64,000 nt of DNA from Arthrobacter sp. SLBN-100 (GTDB lineage Bacteria; Actinomycetota; Actinomycetes; Actinomycetales; Micrococcaceae). The DNA lies in the NCBI RefSeq assembly GCF_006715305.1, contig NZ_VFMY01000001.1, positions 2,790,001-2,854,000 on the forward strand, given 5' to 3'. Below, one piece after another: positions 34,948-43,454 of this stretch. Under the pieces are notes generated by a model, which was given only the letters and a program-made list of their open reading frames with translations, did no database searches and had not been told where the DNA came from. The position numbers and the translations under genes were made by a program. Each line of letters opens with the position of its first letter. Position 1 is the first letter of the stretch.

Positions 34948-35023
34948 GGCGCCTTTCGCCCCGCCTACGACGGCGACCTGCCGCCATAGCCGGCGTCAGC
35001 CCGTCGTCGTCATTCCAGGAGAC

Positions 35024-36223
35024 TTACCCCCGGGAAGCGCCGCCCGGCCACCCGGTGTAGGCCTCGGCGAGGTAGGCCATGCCGTGCCTGGAAGACACCA
35101 CCGAGTGCAGCTCGCCGAGTTGCCGCGCACGCGAGAAATCGTCGGCGTCAGCCGGGGTGTGAAGCATGGTGGTCATCCAGTAGGAGAACTGCTGCGCCTT
35201 CCACACCCGCTCCAGGGCGCGGTCGCTGTAACCGTCCAGCAGCCGGTCCGAGCCGGAGTTGTAGTGGCTGTCCAGCCCTTCAAAGAGGACCTTGACGTCA
35301 TGGATGGCCAGGTTCAGGCCCTTGGCGCCGGTGGGCGGCACGGTGTGTGCGGCGTCCCCGGCGAGGAACAGGTTGCCGTGGCGCATGGGGGTGTGGACGA
35401 AGCTGCGGAACGGCAGGACCATCTTCTCGATGACCGGCCCTTCCTTGAGCTCGAAGCCGTTGCCGTTGACCCGGCTGCGGAATTCGGCCCAGATCCGGTC
35501 ATCATCCCACTCCGCCACGTTCTCCTTGGGATCGCACTGGAAGTACATCCGCTGGACCGTCTCGGTGCGCTGGCTGATCAGGGCGAAGCCGTTGTCCGAG
35601 TTGGCGTAGATCAGCTCATCGGAACTGCGGGGAGCCTCGGCCAGGATCCCGAACCAGGCGAAGGGGTACTCGTGGAAATACCACCTGCGGTGCTCTTCGG
35701 GGATCTGGAACCGGCAGTGGCTGCGGGAGCCGTCCGCCCCCACCAGGAAGTCCGCCTGGATCTCATACTCCACACCGTCGGCATCGGTGAAACAGACCCT
35801 GGGCTTTCCCTCGAGATCGTGGATGGAGGTGTCCGTGACGCTATAGCGGACATCGCCGCCGTCGGCCTTCCTGCGTGCGGCGAGGTCCAGGAACACGTCC
35901 GTCTGCGGGTAGAGCCACACGGACTCCCCCACCAGTTCCTTGAAGTCGACACGGTGGCTCTCGCCGTTGAACCGCAGTTCGATGCCGTCATGCCGGTCCC
36001 CGTCCCGCAGCACCCGGTCCGAAACCCCGCTGTCCACCAGCATGTTCACAGTCCCGTGCTCCAGGATGCCGGCGCGGACCGTTTCGGAGATGTCCTTGTG
36101 GCTGCGGACTTCGATGACGGTGGAGTCGATGCCCGATTTCGCCAGCAGGTGGGAGAGCATCAGTCCGGCAGGGCCTGCGCCCATGATGGCCACCTGGGTG
36201 GTGATGATATTGCGTGCTGCCAT
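35024..36223 (-). CDS. pobA: 4-hydroxybenzoate 3-monooxygenase
   Basis: The 399-residue flavoprotein converts 4-hydroxybenzoate, NADPH and O2 to protocatechuate. The FAD loop AIMGAGPAGLMLSHLLA, the PHBH-typical IEVRSHKDISETVRAGILEH, VGADGSRSHCR and LAGDAAHTVPPTGAKGLNLA are all present, and length is as for characterised PobA (about 394). The start at 36223 (MAARNII) places the FAD loop at residues 15-20. An IclR regulator gene lies upstream, and a repeat shared with that gene's promoter is at 36323-36337. Its product feeds the pca genes about 10 kb away. Confidence 0.95.
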   Translation of the reverse strand: MAARNIITTQVAIMGAGPAGLMLSHLLAKSGIDSTVIEVRSHKDISETVRAGILEHGTVNMLVDSGVSDRVLRDGDRHDGIELRFNGESHRVDFKELVGESVWLYPQTDVFLDLAARRKADGGDVRYSVTDTSIHDLEGKPRVCFTDADGVEYEIQADFLVGADGSRSHCRFQIPEEHRRWYFHEYPFAWFGILAEAPRSSDELIYANSDNGFALISQRTETVQRMYFQCDPKENVAEWDDDRIWAEFRSRVNGNGFELKEGPVIEKMVLPFRSFVHTPMRHGNLFLAGDAAHTVPPTGAKGLNLAIHDVKVLFEGLDSHYNSGSDRLLDGYSDRALERVWKAQQFSYWMTTMLHTPADADDFSRARQLGELHSVVSSRHGMAYLAEAYTGWPGGASRG

Positions 36224-36322
36224 TGGACGTCTCGCTTCGTTGCGGGGCTCCGCAGGGGCGGCGCCGGGTGGGTGGGTCTGGCAATCAGTGTGCGCCATAG
36301 ACAGTGATTCCCGACACGGCAA

Positions 36323-36337
36323 TTCCGTTCAATGGGA
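36323..36337. promoter_or_regulatory. Candidate IclR operator site 1, upstream of pobA
   Basis: TTCCGTTCAATGGGA, in the 120-nt gap between the iclR-type gene and pobA. It matches 14 of 15 bases of the element at 37099-37113 in front of the regulator gene. Confidence 0.6.
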
Positions 36338-36343
36338 ACAGGA

Positions 36344-37090
36344 TCAGGAATCGGAAAGACGCCGGGCGATGCCCCGGGCGGCGGTCTGCAGCGCGGGCAC
36401 CAGCGCCTGCAGCCGCATCTCCTGTAAAGGAACCACGACGCCGAGCGACGCCACAGCCCGTTGTTTCCGGTTGAGGACCGGGACGGCGATCCCCCAGGTG
36501 TCCGGATCCACCACGCCCTTCAGCTGGGCGAAGCCCTGGTGGGCCGTTTCAGCCAACAGGGTGCGGACCTCGTCCCTGCTGATTTTCCCGTCGGGATCGG
36601 CGAACTGATCCAGGTACTCACCCTGGAGCGCCTTGTCCTGGTGCGCCATCAGCGCCAGCCCCGCCGACGAGATGTGGATGGGCATCCGCCCGGCCACCTG
36701 CGCGCGGTTGGCCACCGAACCCCGCCGGGACAGACGTTCCACAAAGAGCGCCTCCCAGCCATCCAGCACCGCCAGGTTCACGTTCTGGTTGAGGACGTGC
36801 TGGATGTCCTCCATAAACGGCATCGCCGCCTGCCGCAGCGCCAGGGCAGGGGACGCGCGGTTCACGAGCTCCCACAGGCGGAGCCCCGGCCGCACGCTAC
36901 CCCCGGGACCGGTGTCCAGCAGTCCATGCCCGGCGAGCTGGCGGACCAGCCGGTGGGTGGTGGTCAGCGGCAACCCGGCGCGGGCTGCAAGTTCCGAAAG
37001 CTGCAGGGCGCCGACGTCCTGGGGAAATGCGGCGATCAGCCGGACAATCCTGTCCACCACCGAATCGCCCGAAGCGGAATTGGCCACCAC
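36344..37090 (-). CDS. IclR family regulator, probable pobA regulator (PobR-like role)
   Basis: The 248-residue protein has an N-terminal winged helix (LQLSELAARAGLPLTTTHRL, VRQLAGHGLLDTG) and a C-terminal effector domain with the IclR pattern RMPIHISSAGLALMA and WGIAVPVLNRKQRAVASLGV. It begins at tandem GTG codons (37090 or 37087), since no ATG is available. It sits between the FUSC gene and pobA on the same strand. Three similar 15-bp elements lie upstream of it, of pobA and of the FUSC gene. Positive or negative control cannot be judged; PobR and PcaU in Acinetobacter are IclR-type activators. Confidence 0.88.
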   Translation of the reverse strand: MVANSASGDSVVDRIVRLIAAFPQDVGALQLSELAARAGLPLTTTHRLVRQLAGHGLLDTGPGGSVRPGLRLWELVNRASPALALRQAAMPFMEDIQHVLNQNVNLAVLDGWEALFVERLSRRGSVANRAQVAGRMPIHISSAGLALMAHQDKALQGEYLDQFADPDGKISRDEVRTLLAETAHQGFAQLKGVVDPDTWGIAVPVLNRKQRAVASLGVVVPLQEMRLQALVPALQTAARGIARRLSDS

Positions 37091-37098
37091 ACCCCCGT

Positions 37099-37113
37099 TT
37101 CCGTTGAATGGGA
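37099..37113. promoter_or_regulatory. Candidate IclR operator site 2, at the regulator's own start
   Basis: TTCCGTTGAATGGGA lies 9-23 nt upstream of the GTG start of the IclR gene, so a bound protein would block its transcription or translation start region. It differs by one base from site 1. Confidence 0.6.
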
Positions 37114-37123
37114 TGCTTTCAGC

Positions 37124-38227
37124 CTACCCCTGCCGTGCCCGTGGTGAGTTGGGCACCTGGCCGGGACCCGCCGTCGTACGTTCCCGCAAACGGCGCCAGG
37201 CGCCCGGTGCCAGCACCACCGCTATGCCGACGACGGCCCCAATCACCGTTTCGATGATGCGGTCCCGGAGCAGGATGTTTGGCGGGGACGGCACCACCAG
37301 CAGGGTGGAAATCAGGGCAAGGGGTGTCACGAAGAGCTGGGCGAGCAGGTACTGGCGGATGATGAACATTTCGGCACCGAACTGGCACAGGGCCATGACC
37401 AGCACGGTCTGCCAGGGCTCCAGGTTCAGCAGCACAATGCCGGCCAGGATCACCAGCCCAAGAACGGTGCCGACGATCCTCTGGATGCCGCGGCGGACGC
37501 GGTGCCGGGTGGTGTGCCCCACGAGCGGGACAACGGCCGCAACCATGGCCCAGTAATTGTGACCGAAACCCAGCAGTTCTCCGGTCCAAGTGGCCAGGGA
37601 TCCGGCCAGTCCGGCGGCGATGAGGTAGCCAAGGCCCTCGAGCCAGGCGGCGCGTTTCTCGTTGGGCGTGCGCCGGACAGGCGGCGGCCGTACCCAGGGG
37701 ACGCGGTGGCTGGGCAGGATCCTGGCGGAGAAGCCGATCAGCAGGCAGAACGCCGTGGTGAGCACGGCAACCAGCATGGCCTGCCACAGCGGCGGCTGGT
37801 TGGGGATGGACGCGATGGCAGCGAACGCGAAGATGTGGAACAGCGAGCCCGCCGGGCGGATCCGCCACCAGGAGATGATCAATGAGCAGGCACCCGCCAC
37901 GAGGGTGGTGGCGGGAACCAGGAGCCATGCCGTGCCGGCGCTGTCGAGGTTCAGGCCTGTGGCCGTCCTCGCCGCCAGCGTGGCCAGCAGGATGACCGCG
38001 AGCATCAGGAGCCCGGCCCGCAACTGGAGCGCGAACCGGGTGCCGTGAGGTTCACCGCGCCCGTAGATGCCGGTGAAGGCGCCGAAGGACGCGAAGATGG
38101 CCAGGTCCAGCCGGCCCAGGAGCACCAGCGTGAGGAGCGGAACGAAGACGCCCACGGCGCAGCGCAGCGCGGGGTGGTGGTCCTTGTTGCCGGGACCAAT
38201 GCTGAACATCTCGGCGAGCAGCTTCAA
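37124..38227 (-). CDS. FUSC family membrane protein, aromatic-acid-exporter-like
   Basis: The 367-residue protein has several spans in two groups, e.g. CAVGVFVPLLTLVLLGRLDL and LVILAGIVLLNLEPW, and the FUSC domain pattern in its second half (RVRRGIQRIVGTVLGLVILA). FUSC/AaeB relatives export aromatic acids such as 4-hydroxybenzoate; the position before iclR-pobA fits relief from aromatic acid load. The TTG at 38227 (AGGAAGG 9 nt upstream) is preferred over an ATG six codons later; the open frame to 38404 would overlap the divergent gene. Confidence 0.8.
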   Translation of the reverse strand: MKLLAEMFSIGPGNKDHHPALRCAVGVFVPLLTLVLLGRLDLAIFASFGAFTGIYGRGEPHGTRFALQLRAGLLMLAVILLATLAARTATGLNLDSAGTAWLLVPATTLVAGACSLIISWWRIRPAGSLFHIFAFAAIASIPNQPPLWQAMLVAVLTTAFCLLIGFSARILPSHRVPWVRPPPVRRTPNEKRAAWLEGLGYLIAAGLAGSLATWTGELLGFGHNYWAMVAAVVPLVGHTTRHRVRRGIQRIVGTVLGLVILAGIVLLNLEPWQTVLVMALCQFGAEMFIIRQYLLAQLFVTPLALISTLLVVPSPPNILLRDRIIETVIGAVVGIAVVLAPGAWRRLRERTTAGPGQVPNSPRARQG

Positions 38228-38327
38228 GGGGCAGCGCCTTCCTGCGGAGCGGTTGGATTTCTGGCGGGCGGCCGCGCTGACGTTCCTGCTAAATCCTACG
38301 GCGCCGCCCGCCGCAGCCGGCCAAGGC

Positions 38328-38344
38328 GTTCCCATGAATGGAAC
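38328..38344. promoter_or_regulatory. Candidate IclR operator site 3, in the FUSC/ACT divergent gap
   Basis: GTTCCCATGAATGGAAC is an imperfect palindrome (6 of 8 base pairs). Its inner 15 bases match 12 of 15 with the element before the IclR gene. It lies about 100 nt upstream of the FUSC start. Confidence 0.45.
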
Positions 38345-38388
38345 GGTGGGGCAACACCCCTGAAACAGCCCTATCCGATGCTTGAGGC

Positions 38389-39234
38389 ATGAAGCCTCCC
38401 GCACGGAACACTCCCGCGGCCGAATTGAGCTGCGAAGTCTGCGGCATGATGCCCGAACCTCCCAAAGCCCGGCTGACCCTGGCCAATGTGGCCGTGATGC
38501 TGCCCATCGAACTCCTGGTGCACGCCCTGGTGGTGGAGACCCACCTGCCCTACGTGGCCAAGGTGCTGGTGCTCACCCTTACCGCAACGGTGCTGGTGAT
38601 CTGGGTGGCCGAACCTTCCGCGGCCCGGATCCTGCGGGGCTGGCTGCACGCGCCGGCGCTGCGCCACCGGCGGAAGCTGGGCACGGCCCCTGCTCTCTGG
38701 CGGGCCCGCACCGTCCTGCGCGACGAGCCGGGTTCCCTGCAGAAGCTCACCGGCGCACTGGCCAGGACAGGAACCAACATCCTGAGCATCCATGTGCACC
38801 CGGTTGCGGGCGGAGTGCTGGACGAGTTTGTCCTGTCCGCCCCCGGGCACCTGGGCGAACGCGAACTCCTGGATGCCCTGCGCGACGGCGGCGGCACCCG
38901 TGCCCACGTCTGGCCCACCACGGCCCTGGCTGTGGCCGACGGCCAGACCAAGGCCCTCAGCCTCGCTGCCCGGATCGCGGACGCGCCCGAGGAGCTTCCG
39001 CTCGCTGTGGCGGAGCTGCTGCGGGCAAGGATCCTCACCCCCGCCGAAGCCGCATTGGAGAAGCATGACGCCGGCACCCGGCTGAAGATCCCCACCGCAT
39101 GGCACGGGCCCATCACCTTCGTCCGGCCCGGGGAGCCGTTCACACCGGCAGAATCGGCGCGGGCGCACCGGCTTGCAGAGCTCGCGGAGATCCTGGCCCA
39201 CCGGTCCGCACCTTCCCAAGTAACTCGCATTTAA
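38389..39234 (+). CDS. Membrane-anchored ACT-domain protein of unknown function
   Basis: The 281-residue protein has an N-terminal CEVCGMMPEPP segment, then two hydrophobic segments (ANVAVMLPIELLVHALVV; VAKVLVLTLTATVLVIWVAE). An ACT domain follows at about residues 103-180 (VLRDEPGSLQKLTGALARTG, then NILSIHVHPVAGGVLDEFVL). ACT domains sense amino acids or other small ligands. Its ATG has GAGG unusually close (1-nt gap). It is divergent from the FUSC gene with a possible IclR site between. No enzymatic domain is seen; a sensory or regulatory membrane role is an inference. Confidence 0.75.
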   Translation: MKPPARNTPAAELSCEVCGMMPEPPKARLTLANVAVMLPIELLVHALVVETHLPYVAKVLVLTLTATVLVIWVAEPSAARILRGWLHAPALRHRRKLGTAPALWRARTVLRDEPGSLQKLTGALARTGTNILSIHVHPVAGGVLDEFVLSAPGHLGERELLDALRDGGGTRAHVWPTTALAVADGQTKALSLAARIADAPEELPLAVAELLRARILTPAEAALEKHDAGTRLKIPTAWHGPITFVRPGEPFTPAESARAHRLAELAEILAHRSAPSQVTRI

Positions 39235-39278
39235 CGTCGTCATTTCCGGGTTTGACGACGTTAGGTGCGACTCGGTTG
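39217..39278. repeat. Repeat unit pair: two inverted copies of a 25-nt element, over a stop codon
   Basis: Unit 1 (plus, 39217-39241) and unit 2 (minus, 39278-39254) share core TCGCAYYTAACG and face each other, giving a perfect 11-bp stem TAACGTCGTCA (39232-39242) / TGACGACGTTA (39253-39263). The TAA of unit 1 is the stop codon of the ACT-domain gene. The structure sits between convergent genes and may also terminate transcription. A third copy is at 46933-46957. Confidence 0.75.
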
Positions 39279-39282
39279 GGGG

Positions 39283-40203
39283 TTACATCCGGAGGGTCAG
39301 GGCGCCCGGGTCCATGGTCATCAGGACGTGCTTGCCCTGGCCCTCGTGGTCGCCGTCGAGCTGGTAATCGTCCTTGTGCTCCAGGGTGATCTCTACGGTC
39401 CTGCCCTGGAAGTACTCCACTGCAGTGTCCTTGCCGCGGCCCTTCCCGATCATCCCTGCGACCACGGAGAGCCAGCCCAGCTTTCCGTGGTGGGGTGCCA
39501 GCACGGCCACGTCCAGCAAACCGTCATCCATTTTGGCGTCCGGGAAGATCTCCAGCCCGCCCTGCACCTTGCCGCAGTTGCCCACCATGACGCTTCGTAC
39601 GCCGCGGCGAGCAGCAACCTTGCCGTCGATCACGATGGTGGCCTTCACGGGCTTGCCCGGCAGGTTCCGGATTCCGGCGTCCACGTACGCCAGCCAACCT
39701 ACCTTTTGCTTAAGCTTCTCGTCCGTGTCGGCCATGATAGTGGCGTCGTACCCCACCCCGGCCATGACCAGGAAGAGCTGCTCCTGGTCCGGGTCGCTGC
39801 GGCGCGCTCGGACGACGTCGATCTTCCGCTCGGTGCCGATGAGCGCGCCGGCCATGGCACCGTCGTAGTCCGTGACGTCCATGCCGAGGTTGCGGGCCAG
39901 GAGGTTTCCGGTGCCGAGCGGAAGCAGGCCCATGGGGGTTTCGCCGCCGGAGAGAACCTCGGCCACGCACCGGACGGTTCCGTCACCGCCGGCCGCGATG
40001 ACGATGTCAGCCCCCTGGGCAAGGGCGTCCTTTGCCTGGCCGACGCCCGGATCCTCTTTAGTGGTTTCGAACCAGAGCGGCTCGCCCCAGCCGTTTTCGA
40101 CGCAGTGCTTGGCGACGAGTCCGCGCACGTCGATGTCCACCGGCTTGGCAGGATTGATGATGATGGCTGCGCGTTGGGGGGCAGTGGAGCTGTTGGCAGT
40201 CAT
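39283..40203 (-). CDS. Diacylglycerol-kinase family lipid kinase
   Basis: The 306-residue protein carries the DAGK catalytic motif VIAAGGDGTVRCVAEVL (GGDGT) and the second-block LLPLGTGNLLARNLGM. The C-terminal beta-sandwich region contains RSVMVGNCGKVQGGLEIFPD and KMDDGLLDVAVLAP. It phosphorylates a diacylglycerol- or sphingosine-like lipid at the membrane; exact lipid is unknown. It is preceded on the same strand by the transhydrogenase operon, with a terminator between them. Confidence 0.9.
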   Translation of the reverse strand: MTANSSTAPQRAAIIINPAKPVDIDVRGLVAKHCVENGWGEPLWFETTKEDPGVGQAKDALAQGADIVIAAGGDGTVRCVAEVLSGGETPMGLLPLGTGNLLARNLGMDVTDYDGAMAGALIGTERKIDVVRARRSDPDQEQLFLVMAGVGYDATIMADTDEKLKQKVGWLAYVDAGIRNLPGKPVKATIVIDGKVAARRGVRSVMVGNCGKVQGGLEIFPDAKMDDGLLDVAVLAPHHGKLGWLSVVAGMIGKGRGKDTAVEYFQGRTVEITLEHKDDYQLDGDHEGQGKHVLMTMDPGALTLRM

Positions 40204-40228
40204 GGTGTCCTCTGGTGGCGAAATGGAA

Positions 40229-40255
40229 AGGCTACTTCTGAAAGAAGAGTAGCCT
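40229..40255 (-). terminator. Terminator of the transhydrogenase operon
   Basis: Perfect 8-bp stem AGGCTACT (40229-40236) / AGTAGCCT (40248-40255). On the minus strand it is followed by TTTCC and lies 33 nt beyond the pntB stop. Confidence 0.7.
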
Positions 40256-40287
40256 GCCCGCCGAGGGCCATGCAGCAGGAGGGACGG

Positions 40288-41661
40288 CTAGAGCGTCTTT
40301 ACCGCTCCGAGGACCTGGGCCAGGGAGTCCTTGGCGTCGCCGAACAGCAGGGAGGTCTGGGGTTCGTAGAGCAGGTCGTTCTCGATCCCGGCGAAGCCAG
40401 GCCGCATGGACCGCTTCAGGAACACCACCTGCCGGGCGTCTGCCACCTCCAGGATAGGCATGCCGTAGATCGGGGAACCGGAGGACGTCTTGGCCGCGGG
40501 GTTCACAACGTCGTTAGCGCCTACCACCAGCGCCACATCCGCGGTCTTGAACTGCGGGTTGATCTCGCCCATCTCCTTGAGTGATTCGTACGGGACATTG
40601 GCCTCGGCCAGGAGCACATTCATATGCCCGGGCATCCGGCCGGCGACGGGATGGATGGCAAAATCGACGTCGATTCCCCGGGCTTCCAGCGCCAGGGCAA
40701 GCTCTGCCGCGGTGTGCTGGCCCTGTGCCACCGCCAGGCCGTAGCCGGGAACAATGATGACGCGCTGCGCGTAGCCCAGGAGCACCGCCACGTCCTCGGC
40801 GCTGGAGGACCGGACGGGCCGCTCGCTCACGGCGGTGGATCCCGCCGTCGAACCTCCCCGGAAGGCGCCGAACAGGATGCCCGCAACGCCCCGGCCCATG
40901 GCGGCGGCCATGGCCCGGGTGAGGATGGTGCCCGACGCGCCCACCAGGGTGCCCGCCACCACCAGCAGCACATTGCCCAGCACCAGGCCCGAGGCGGCCA
41001 CCGCCAGGCCGGTGAAGGCGTTCAGCAGTGAGATCACGATCGGGACGTCGGCGCCGCCCACGGGAAGCACCAGGAGGATCCCCGCAGCAAGGCCCAGCAC
41101 CAGCAGCAGCACCGCGAGCGCGGGCGAACCGGTGAGGATGACGCCGACGCCGGCCGCCACCGCCGCGATCAGCACCGCCGCCATCACCGCCGGCAGGCCC
41201 GGGAAAAGGACCGGCCGTGTGGTCATCAGTTCCTGCAGCTTGGCAAAGGTGACGCCCGAGCCGGCGAAGGAAACTGCGCCCACCAGAAGCGTGAAGACGA
41301 TGGCCAGCCGGACCCAGGGATCGTCCGCATGGCTGAGTTCAAGAAGCGCCACAAGTGCGGCCGCGCCACCGCCCACGCCGTTGAACAGCGCCACAAGCTG
41401 CGGCATCTGGGTCATTTTGACCCGGCGCGCCACTGGAGCTGCCACCGCTGATCCAACGGCAATGGCGGCGAGGATCCAGGGGACGTTCTCCAGCCGGGAG
41501 GACAGGAATACGGCAACGACGGCGATCAGGGCTCCCAGCGCGCCGATCAGGTTTCCGCGGCGGGCGGTGCGCGGCGAGCTGAGGCCGCGCAGGGCCAGGA
41601 TGAAGCAGACGGCGGCGGCCAGATAGAGGAGCGAGGTCCAGACGGGGTCGAGGAGGCTCAT
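40288..41661 (-). CDS. pntB: NAD(P)+ transhydrogenase subunit beta (NADP-binding)
   Basis: The 457-residue protein has an N-terminal membrane part of about eight to nine spans and a C-terminal NADP(H) domain. The latter shows IIVPGYGLAVAQGQHTAAEL, FAIHPVAGRMPGHMNVLLAE and LVVGANDVVNP, all hallmarks of PntB domain III. The complex uses the proton gradient to reduce NADP+ with NADH. Its ATG overlaps the pntAB stop (ATGA). Confidence 0.96.
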   Translation of the reverse strand: MSLLDPVWTSLLYLAAAVCFILALRGLSSPRTARRGNLIGALGALIAVVAVFLSSRLENVPWILAAIAVGSAVAAPVARRVKMTQMPQLVALFNGVGGGAAALVALLELSHADDPWVRLAIVFTLLVGAVSFAGSGVTFAKLQELMTTRPVLFPGLPAVMAAVLIAAVAAGVGVILTGSPALAVLLLVLGLAAGILLVLPVGGADVPIVISLLNAFTGLAVAASGLVLGNVLLVVAGTLVGASGTILTRAMAAAMGRGVAGILFGAFRGGSTAGSTAVSERPVRSSSAEDVAVLLGYAQRVIIVPGYGLAVAQGQHTAAELALALEARGIDVDFAIHPVAGRMPGHMNVLLAEANVPYESLKEMGEINPQFKTADVALVVGANDVVNPAAKTSSGSPIYGMPILEVADARQVVFLKRSMRPGFAGIENDLLYEPQTSLLFGDAKDSLAQVLGAVKTL

Positions 41662-41993
41662 TTGCCTTCCACCTGCCCGGTTGTCTCTTGCGTGCCTGCT
41701 TTACTGCTGCCCACTGCTTTTCGGGCGTGGAACATGTGCAGCATCCGGTCGGTCACCACAAAGCCGCCCACGAGGTTGGCGGTGGCGAGGACGACGGCGA
41801 GGAGGGCCACCGCAAGCACCCATGGGTCCACTGCCTGGCCGGCCACGATGATGGCACCCACCAGAATGATCCCGTGGATGGCGTTCGCGCCGGACATCAG
41901 GGGCGTGTGCAGGGTGCTGGAGACCTTGGAGACCACCTCGAAACCAACAAACACGGCCAGGACCGTGATGGTCAGCAGGCTCATCCCGTCCAT
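41658..41993 (-). CDS. pntAB: NAD(P)+ transhydrogenase subunit alpha, membrane part
   Basis: The 111-residue subunit has three spans (LLTITVLAVFVGFEVVSKVS, AIHGIILVGAIIVAGQAVDP, VLAVALLAVVLATANLVGGF) and the conserved HTPLMSGANAIHGI segment. In three-subunit transhydrogenases, the NAD-binding and membrane parts of alpha are separate genes, as here. The start overlaps the pntAA stop by one base. Confidence 0.95.
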   Translation of the reverse strand: MDGMSLLTITVLAVFVGFEVVSKVSSTLHTPLMSGANAIHGIILVGAIIVAGQAVDPWVLAVALLAVVLATANLVGGFVVTDRMLHMFHARKAVGSSKAGTQETTGQVEGK

Positions 41994-43162
41994 CAGAGCA
42001 CCCCTTCCCGCCGGCTGCCGGCTCGCGCGGCCAGCAGTTCATTGGTGGGCTGGTGCCGCACCGCGCCGTCGTGCGTCAGGCAGGCTCCGGCGAGCACATC
42101 GTCGTCGAAGTCCGGCGCCACAGTGCCGTCCTTGATGACCAGGGCCAGCAGGTTGGCCACGTTTTTGGCGTAGAGGCGGGAAGCGTCGGAGGCCATCGCA
42201 GAGGGTGCGTCCTTCAGGCCCACCAGGGTGATGTAGCCGGAGCCGTCCGCTGTGGGGACTGGAATGTCCTGGCCGGGTACAACGCCCTCCACGTTGCCGC
42301 CGGATTCTGCGGCGAGGTCGACGACGACCGAACCCGGCCGCATGCCCTCGACCATCTCGGTGGTGACCAGGAGCGGTGCGCGCCTGCCTGGGACGGCCGC
42401 CGTCGTAATCAGCACGTCCGCCTGCGCCACGTGCGGGGCAAGCAGCTGCCGCTGCCGGGTTCCGGCGTCGGAACTGAGCTGGCGGGCGTAGCCGCCGGCC
42501 GCCTCCGCGGTTTCGAGGTCCAGCCGGACGAAGGTGCCGCCCATGGAGGCCACCTCATCTGCGGAGGCGGGGCGGATGTCGTTCGCGAAAACCCGGGCGC
42601 CGAGCCGCTTTGCCGTGCCGATGGCCTGTAGCCCGGCCACGCCGGCACCGAGCACCAGGACCCGGGCGGGGGGAACAGTCCCGGCTGCGGTCATGTACAG
42701 GGGGAAGAAGCGGGGCAGCCGGATGGCCGCCTCCAGAACGCAGCGGTACCCGGCCACCAGTGCCTGGGAGCTGAGGGCGTCCATGGACTGGGCGCGGGAG
42801 ATGCGCGGCACCAGTTCAAGGGCGAAGGACGTTATGCCGGCATCGGCGAGCGCCTCAACAGTTGGGAGTTCGGACGACGGCGAGGCGAGCCCCGCCGTGA
42901 CGGCTCCCCGCTTCAGGGATCTCACAGTGTTCGGGTCCAGGGGCCGGACGTGGGCCAGGACATCCAACTGAGCCAGGTCCAGCTCCGGGACAATCTTCCC
43001 TCCGGCCTGGAGGTATGCCGTGTCCGGGTGCCCGGCGGCCGTTCCGGCGCCCGCCTCGATGAGAAGTTCCACGCCCAGCGCCACCAGTTGCTTGACCGTA
43101 TCCGGGGTGGCGGCCACCCGCCGTTCACCCTCCCGGCGTTCCCTCGGTATGCCCAGTTTCAC
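41993..43162 (-). CDS. pntAA: NAD(P)+ transhydrogenase subunit alpha, NAD-binding part
   Basis: The 389-residue protein has the alanine-dehydrogenase/PntA fold: N-terminal KLGIPRERREGERRVAATP and the NAD loop VLVLGAGVAGLQAIGTAKRL (GxGxxGxxA). The ATG of the longer open frame (43279) is rejected because GTG at 43162 begins exactly at the conserved KLGIP and has GGGGAG 7 nt upstream. It is first in the three-gene pnt operon. Together the subunits balance NADPH and NADH, useful for NADPH-consuming monooxygenases nearby such as PobA. Confidence 0.95.
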   Translation of the reverse strand: MKLGIPRERREGERRVAATPDTVKQLVALGVELLIEAGAGTAAGHPDTAYLQAGGKIVPELDLAQLDVLAHVRPLDPNTVRSLKRGAVTAGLASPSSELPTVEALADAGITSFALELVPRISRAQSMDALSSQALVAGYRCVLEAAIRLPRFFPLYMTAAGTVPPARVLVLGAGVAGLQAIGTAKRLGARVFANDIRPASADEVASMGGTFVRLDLETAEAAGGYARQLSSDAGTRQRQLLAPHVAQADVLITTAAVPGRRAPLLVTTEMVEGMRPGSVVVDLAAESGGNVEGVVPGQDIPVPTADGSGYITLVGLKDAPSAMASDASRLYAKNVANLLALVIKDGTVAPDFDDDVLAGACLTHDGAVRHQPTNELLAARAGSRREGVL

Positions 43163-43365
43163 CCGCCGACTCCCCTCGCTGAACGGATGCGGCAGCGCCG
43201 TCCTGCTGGGCCCGACCTGGATCAGGGGGTCGCGGAGCGGCACTGCTGCACGTAGTTGGCTAGAGTCTATGGCCCGCACCGCTGCGGCGGGAGTAGGGCG
43301 GCTAGCTTGGATGGCAAAGAGTTACCTTTGCCCGTACCGGGCTGCGCCCTGAAAGCCGGGTTCAC

Positions 43366-43388
43366 TGCGCAGGGGCAGTCCCTGCGCA
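43366..43388 (-). terminator. Hairpin beyond the pcaR stop (possible operon terminator)
   Basis: Perfect 9-bp stem TGCGCAGGG (43366-43374) / CCCTGCGCA (43380-43388), 5-nt loop, about 67 nt past the end of the pca gene run. No U-tract. The rest of the 292-nt gap 43163-43454 shows no convincing gene and must hold the pnt promoter. Confidence 0.45.
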
Positions 43389-43454
43389 CTGAGAGCCGTA
43401 CTTATGGCGCGGTCCGGCGCGGCCGGGGTGAATCCGGCTGCGCTGAAGCCGTGC

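Noticed and set aside
34967..35010. ACGACGG/CCGTCGT inverted repeat between tetR and pobA
   Set aside because: Long loop and short arms with competing internal pairings; may be a bidirectional terminator but not convincing.
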